From assembly GCA_965153455.1 (NCBI GenBank), contig OZ234496.1:17972304-18036303 (forward strand): 64,000 nucleotides of DNA, in the 5' to 3' direction. Shown piece by piece: positions 58,226-64,000 of this stretch; within the stretch, counting starts at the first letter, position 1, and each line of letters opens with the position of its first letter. Origin of the DNA: Sphagnum compactum. Taxonomy: Eukaryota; Bryophyta; Sphagnopsida; Sphagnales. The notes under the pieces are model-generated. The model had not been told where the DNA came from. It was given only the letters and a program-made list of their open reading frames with translations, and did not search any database. Position numbers and translations under genes: made by a program.

Positions 58226-60411
58226 TAATAGGTAGTCGTCATTTTCGTAAAGGGTTATTTAAAAGACTATCCAGTACATTGGATCCAGTACACTGGAATC
58301 AGGTGTTATCCGTGGGCAAAATTTTGTCAGGTTGAGGTGATAACGGAGGTGCAAGTACATTTGGTACAAACTACACACTTACTCTGGACCCTAACGACTT
58401 GGCTCTTAAACCCTAAACCCTTCAAACCGCAAGATCAACCCCCATATACCTCATAAAACATTGTTTTTTTGGCCATATACCTCATAAACAATGTGTTTTT
58501 GGGAGTGAATTATCCCTTTCTTGTAAAAAAATCCAGGAAATTTTGGACAATGTTACTTTCTAATTTAATTTCAACCAATTTTGCTATTTTGAAGCAAATT
58601 TTGAGGAAATTATAACATCATATATATGGCACACTACTAAGTTTCAAAACAAAACAATAATTTTTAGAGGGTGAATTTGCCTACCGTAAGTTAGAAATTG
58701 GAAATATATGAAGATAAATATGAAAAGACTAGAAATCCTTGGTTTGTCTATGTCAATTCTTGAAAATACGAGCACCAAAAAGGAAGAAGCCAGAGTTTCT
58801 AGACTAGATCCCTGTGGTTAGAGAAAGAAGCTATGGATTAACCTAAATGTTTTAATATCAATCCAAGAATTCTTGTGTGAATTCAGCTAATTTTGTTAAT
58901 GTCTTGAAAAAATCACCAAATTTTCAATATGACAATTTGAAGAAAAACATTGGTCATGCCATTCCATTGTGCTCACATACTACATCTATTGTAAGAATGC
59001 CCAATGCTAGAAGCTTAGGAAGATTATTGGTGTCTATGGTTTCCAATCTTGAGTTTATGAATTCTCTTCAATGTTGTTAATTACTTTGAACATTGAAGGA
59101 AAAGGGTGCCAAAAAAACTAGGGAAATATTAACTCATGGGAAATATTAACTCAGTTTAGGTTCATCCACAACTGAGTAATAATAGGCATAGAGTGGGTGG
59201 TATGCTGCTGGGTGCTGGTTCACTATGGCCTATTTTCAGACGCTTTGCCTTTGTAAAGAAATGGGCTGTAAAGAAATGGGTACATTGACAAATTTGGGCT
59301 TGGGAGGGTCCCAAAAATACACTAAGAAAAACTGGCCGGTTCTTTAGGCTTGTAAATGAAAAACCACCATTTCATCACATGAAGGTGATATACTATATAT
59401 GTCGTTTTTTAATATTTAAATTGATTTCTAATGTATTATTCATGTATCCCCCTAAAGGCTTATACACTAAATCTAAATTAAAATGGAACTAGAAACCATG
59501 TATTTAATGCTTCAAAAAGTGTGAGGTTCCTTTCCTTATGGTTCAGGGGCTTCCTTGTAGTTTTGCCAAGTTTTTTCAAAGGCTTTTGTTGCTTGTCAGA
59601 TTCCTTTACATTCCAAATATGTATTAATAATTTCTTTTAAGGTTTGCACACTATCATGGTTGTCCTTTGCACCAATGTCCCTTGGCTGAAGTGGCAATCA
59701 TCCATAAAATGATTTAGTAAAATTTGGGTGAAAAAAACTAGGAAAGTAAGGAAAATTAGCCATCATTCTGTTTTTTGGCTACCTATTGGAACCTAATATA
59801 AAATATGATGATTTTATATAGGAAAAATGAAATTAATTGATCAAAATTTGGTCTATAGAAAATTGTTTCAGCATAATTTTTTATTAAGTGCAAATAATGA
59901 ACTTGAAAAAGTGGCAGGATGACATAAACCAAATTTAACTTTATATATTTATTTATTTATTTAGTTTACCTACTAGTGAATATTTTTTTGGCCAAATTTT
60001 ACACTGTGTCTACAAAATATATATATATATATATATAAAGTTGTAAATTTTTGGTTTTCTTGTGTAAGTTCAACATAAAGCAAGCCACAAGTTTTGAAAC
60101 CATGAAATTGAAAAAGAAAAAAAATAGAAAAAGACATGGTTACTTGGTGGTATGTAATGTATCGTATTTTGCTGCCTTCTGGCATTTTTGTGCCTCCCTA
60201 ACACCTTTTGGCATGTTCCTCATTGCTGGTTGGTTGAACAACTTGTTCTATAGTTTCATATGGATGATAACCACTTCAGGAATTGATAAAAAATTTTCAA
60301 AAAAATCGTGTCATAGTTTCCAACTTTGTAATGAACAAGTAATGTGTTCCCTGAGGGTTGAATAGAAATAAGTGCCCTTCATCTTGGAAGGGGGTATCAA
60401 GCCAAGTAAAA
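58226..60411. other. intergenic, nothing firm; contains an (AT)n tract
   Basis: AT-rich DNA. (TTTA)n at about 59940-59961 and a perfect (AT)11 tract at 60016-60037. The short frames (58877-59080, 60051-60365) lack recognisable features. Confidence 0.45.
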
Positions 60412-60892
60412 AACATCATGCATAATTGCACCACGAATAATATGTTCAACAAGAACAATATGTCTAGCACTTCAGGTACTTGACAATTATTCAGGTTGTT
60501 CTAAATCGAATTGTCAAAATAATCATGTATTATTGAAACAAAAATATTGTTTCATGCACTTCAGGTGCATGATTATTATTTTTGTTTAAAAAGGTACCTA
60601 CCTAAATAAACAATTATAGTGCTCATGTGAAAAATAATAATGTCTAATGTCTCAATTATTATTTATGTTGAAACATTGATAATAATTATGATGTTCTAAA
60701 AAACATTATGCATGATTGAATCATGAATAATATGTCAAACAAGAACAATATGTCAAACACTTCAGATACTTGATAATTATTCATGTTGAATCATTTTGAA
60801 TTATCATAAAACTCATGTACACATTTTAAACAAAAATATTATTTCATGCACTTCAAGTGCATGATAATTATTTTTGTTTAAAAGATGCCTAC
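60412..60892 (+). repeat. duplicated unit with hairpins, about 293-bp period
   Basis: Copy 1, 60412-60600, and copy 2, 60705-60892, share AACAT.ATGCAT.ATTG, GAATAATATGT, AACAAGAACAATATGTC, CACTTCAG.TACTTG and TTATTCA.GTTG. Each ends in a hairpin: TCATGCAC-TTCAG-GTGCATGA at 60552-60572 and TCATGCAC-TTCAA-GTGCATGA at 60844-60864, extended by flanking AACAAAAATA...TATTTTTGTT. MITE-like tandem copies. Confidence 0.75.
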
Positions 60893-61560
60893 CCCAAGAA
60901 ATCGTCAGTTGTTTGGCGTAGGGTCTAAGGGATTTTAGAAAATAAGTTTTAGCTTTGCCTGAGCTGCTTCAAAAGCAACAAGAACAGAAAACAAACAAAA
61001 AAAGGTTGGTACCTGGTAGGAAAAACCATCATCACCTGTCATTACACTCAAGAAGACCATAACCAGATATAGGGGATATATACAAAAAATGGAAGGTTCT
61101 TTGAAAATCAAAATGAAATCTTCTGGTGAATGGAAGGTTTATGTGTAGTTGAAAGGGAAATTTTATGAGCGATCGCAAAAACCAAACAGCAAGAATAAGG
61201 CGAACTGCAACCCTAAAGAAAAGAGAAAACAAGACCACAAGACCACAAGACAGAAGTGAGGAGGTGGGTTTGAACCACAGCAATGGTTGAAATTTGAAAA
61301 TGCAACTTTCATATTAGTTAAATCTATGTTTACGTGTGACTAAAATATATCATCGAGTGCACACCTCTGACATTGCTCAAAAGAATTGTTGCACATTCTT
61401 GCACTATAATTACAATTTAAAAAAATATCTCACCCCGGATGCCAAATCCATGAGCACGACTGTCACAGCACAAATTTCTACCATATTTTCGGAAGTAAAA
61501 AAACGACTTAGCCATTCCTCAATAGGAAGATACCTTTACCAAATAAAAATCAAACAAACA
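60893..61560. other. intergenic, nothing recognised
   Basis: No coding or repeat signal beyond short frames. Confidence 0.4.
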
Positions 61561-63592
61561 GTGAGAAATTTAAGATGACGGGTTCGAGAGGTTTTGTTTT
61601 TTAAGAATCGAAGGTGATCACCTCCTGAATGCTAATTGGCCCATATAGACCGCGATCAACACTGATCGAACGGTCTGTAATGCCATACAGCCCACGCTAA
61701 TTGGCCTATACAGACCGCGATCAACACTGATCGAACGGCCTATAATGCCATACAGCCGGTCAGGAGGTGTACATCGGCGATAAATAAAAAACATGCCGCA
61801 CTTTGTAGAGAAGGACACGATGAAGCGGGGAGTTTGGATGATCAAGCAAACCCCACCGTCTCTCAGGAACACAAGGTTAACAAATACAGAGGGAAATCAT
61901 GCAATTGGTGAGAAATTTAAGATGACGGGTTCATGAGGTTCTATTTTTTAAGAGTCAAAGGTGAACACCTCCTGAATGCTAATTGGCCCATACAGACCGC
62001 GATCAACACTGATTGAATGGTCTGTAATGCCATACAACCCACGCCAATTGGCCCTTACAGACCGCGATCAACACTGATTAAACGGTCTGTAATGCCATAC
62101 AGCCGGTCAAGAGGTGTACATCGACGATAAATAAAAAACATGCCACACTCTGTGGAAAAGGACACTAAAGCGGAGAGTTAGATGATCAAGTAAACCCGAC
62201 CTTCTCTCAGAAACACAAGGTTGACAGATACAGAGGGAAATCATACAAACAGTGAGAAATTTAAGATGACGAGTTCATGAGGTTTTATTTTTTAAGAGTC
62301 AAAGGTGAACACCTCCTGAATGCTAATTGGCCCATATAGACCGCAATCAACACTGATCGAATGGTCTGTAATGCCATACAGCCCACGCCAATTGGCCCTT
62401 ACAGACCGCGATCAACACTGATTAAACGGTCTGTAATGCCATACAGCCGGTCAAGAGGTGTACATCGACGATAAATAAAAAACATGCCACACTCTGTGGA
62501 AAAGGACACTAAAGCGGAGAGTTAGATGATCAAGTAAACCCGACCTTCTCTCAGAAACACAAGGTTGACAGATACAGAGGGAAATCATACAAACAGTGAG
62601 AAATTTAAGATGACGGATTCATGAGGTTTTATTTTTTAAGAGTCAAAGGTGAACACCTCCTGAATGCTAATTGGCCCATATAGACCGCAATCAACACTGA
62701 TCGAATGGTCTGTAATGCCATACAGCCCACGCCAATTGGCCCTTACAGACCGCGATCAACACTGATTAAACGGTCTGTAATGCCATACAGCCGGTCAAGA
62801 GGTGTACATCGACGGTAACTAAAAAACATGCCACACTCTGTGGAAAAGGACACTAAAGCGGAGAGTTAGATGATCAAGCAAACCCGACCTTCTCTCAGAA
62901 ACACAAGGTTGACAAATACAGAGGGAAATCATACAAACGGTGAGAAATTTAAGATGACAGGTTCATGAGGTTCCATTTTTTGAGAATCGAAGGTGAACAC
63001 CTCCTGAACGCTAATTGGCCCGTATAGACCGGGAACGGTCTGCAATGCCATACAGCCCACGCCAATTGGCCCGTACAGACCGTGATCATCACTGATCGAG
63101 CGGTCTGTAATGCCATACAGCCGGTCAGGAGGTGTGCATCCGTGATAAATAAAAAACATGCCACACTTTGCAGAAAAGGACACACTAAAAAGGGGAGAGT
63201 TGGATGATCAAGCAAACACGACCTTCCCTCAAGAACACAGGGTTGACAAATACGGAGGGGAACCATACAAACGGTGAGAAATTTAAGGTGACGGGTTCAT
63301 GAGGTTCCATTTTTTAAGAATCGAAGGTGAACACCTCCTGAACGCTAATTGGCCCGTACAGACCGCGAACGGTCTGCAATGCCATATAGTCGACGCCAAT
63401 TGGCCCGTACAGACCGCGATCATCACTGATCGAGCGGTCTGTAATGCCATATAGCCAGTCAGGAGGTGTGCATCCGCGATAAATAAAAAACATGCCACAC
63501 TTTGCAGAAAAGGACACACTAAAAAGGGGAGAGTTGGATGATCAAGCAAACCCGACCTTCCCTCAGGAACACGGGGTTGACAAATACGGAGG
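61561..63592 (+). repeat. satellite-like array, six units of about 344 bp
   Basis: Unit starts (GTGAGAAATTTAAG) at 61561, 61908, 62252, 62596, 62940 and 63274; lengths 347, 344, 344, 344, 334, and a last unit cut at about 63592. Each unit has CACCTCCTGA ... TCAGGAGGTG (TCAAGAGGTG in middle units) as an inverted pair, enclosing two subrepeats of the form AATTGGCC...AGACCGCGATCA-ACAC-TGATCGAACGGTCT...GCCATACAGCC, each itself a stem-loop. Units 5 and 6 lack the inner stem-loop in their first subrepeat (GACCG.GAACGGTCT). Minus-strand frames running across units are by-products. Confidence 0.95.
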
Positions 63593-63739
63593 TCACATAC
63601 CAGGCACTGCCGGAGAAGCTCTGGGATCATCAAATGCCCAACCCTACTTCTCCTCACGGGTTCGAATGGGTCCTTGGACAACAGAGGAGGAAGAAGAAGA
63701 GCAGGCCAGATTCATTCTTATAATAATACTTCACTGTAG
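63593..63739. other. array-to-unique junction
   Basis: The repeat stops inside a unit at GGAGG and unique sequence begins (TCACATACCAGGCACTGCC). An acidic run (GAGGAGGAAGAAGAAGAGC) follows. Nothing further assigned. Confidence 0.4.
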
Positions 63740-63949
63740 TTTCATCTCGGTCTCTGTTTTCACATAATCCTGGTGAGGCCACCTTCACCAGTGTCGCCAG
63801 AGACTTTCAACAAAGTTATAGGTAGTAATGAAGAATCCCGAAAAGAGGGAGGGCAGAAACAACTCACATTTCCCCTAAAACCTCAAGCTCATCTTGATAT
63901 CTTGCCGGCTGCTGTCCTCCCTCGACTACCAGCCAGTTCAACTATTTGA
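63740..63949 (+). CDS. possible 3' terminal exon, 69 codons plus stop
   Basis: After an acceptor-like ACTTCACTGTAG (ending 63739) the plus frame is open for 69 codons to TGA 63947-63949. The part PPSPVSPETFNKVIGSNEES and a basic, Pro/Leu-rich tail ending LPASSTI look protein-like. The upstream exon, if any, would lie before the satellite array or not exist. The gene may equally be unreal; the window ends 51 bp later. Confidence 0.25.
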   Translation, partial: FHLGLCFHIILVRPPSPVSPETFNKVIGSNEESRKEGGQKQLTFPLKPQAHLDILPAAVLPRLPASSTI

Positions 63950-64000
63950 AACAAGCTAATAAAGCCAGCACATCTACTTTCGTCAACTGCTAAATTTGAA

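Noticed and set aside
63650-63680. GGTTCGAAT resembling a tRNA T-loop
   Set aside because: No T-stem pairing, D-arm or anticodon arm at the correct distances.
61618-63681. Minus-strand frames of up to 132 codons
   Set aside because: They run across satellite units and repeat with them; no conserved start or stop between units.
63660-63705. GPWTTEEEEEE resembling the start of a MYB repeat
   Set aside because: The acidic run is not followed by the spaced Trp residues or helices of a MYB repeat.

Overview
The window looks like nuclear DNA of a land plant with a large, repeat-rich genome. Evidence is the low GC content, a decayed plant-type Ty3/gypsy element, a Ty1/copia gag remnant, CACTA and small foldback DNA transposons nested in one another, several tandem arrays, and only isolated exon-like islands with GT-AG borders. 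A gymnosperm, possibly a conifer, is my best guess, but that is inference. No rRNA gene, intact tRNA gene, CRISPR array or bacterial-style operon is visible.

Layout. 0-12 kb: intergenic DNA with a roughly 300-bp direct duplication (2.75-3.33 kb), several small inverted-repeat elements (3.9, 4.65, 5.9, 6.6 and 11.1 kb) and a retroelement protease remnant (7.6 kb). 12-20 kb: the least repetitive stretch, with a two-exon minus-strand candidate gene encoding a probably organelle-targeted protein (18.7-19.3 kb), further exon-like pieces, and a duplicated short coding-like block at 15.1-15.5 kb. 21.6-22.4 kb: a GC-rich segment with solo-LTR borders. 22.75-27.27 kb: a 4.5-kb foldback structure with inverted outer arms and an array of about 60-bp units, each with a G-run/C-run palindrome, whose orientation flips at about 25.25 kb. 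28-36.5 kb: very AT-rich decayed DNA with a copia gag remnant and a 605-bp DNA element. 36.6-39 kb: a gene-like island (transit-peptide-like start, hydrophobic exon).

42.9-52.3 kb holds one Ty3/gypsy element (gag, protease, RT, RNase H, integrase in that order) broken by stops and frameshifts. It is split twice: a 2,928-bp CACTA element with a perfect CAA target duplication lies in gag and carries a 39-bp minisatellite, and an 806-bp element of the same family as the one at 29.3 kb lies between RT and RNase H. 52.8-54.1 kb has a CACTA-like terminus and six units of a 140-bp repeat rich in GCGA/TCGC words.

55.9-57.6 kb contains the best host-gene model: five minus-strand exons totalling 633 nt (210 codons plus stop), in phase at every junction, encoding a small protein with a coiled coil. 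60.4-60.9 kb has duplicated hairpin units. 61.56-63.59 kb is a six-unit, about 344-bp satellite with hairpin subrepeats. The window ends in a possible 3' terminal exon.

The most unusual features are the foldback of G/C hairpins at 22.75-27.27 kb, the CACTA element carrying a 39-bp minisatellite, and the satellite whose last units lack a hairpin arm. No gene-based system is evident. The novelty is structural.
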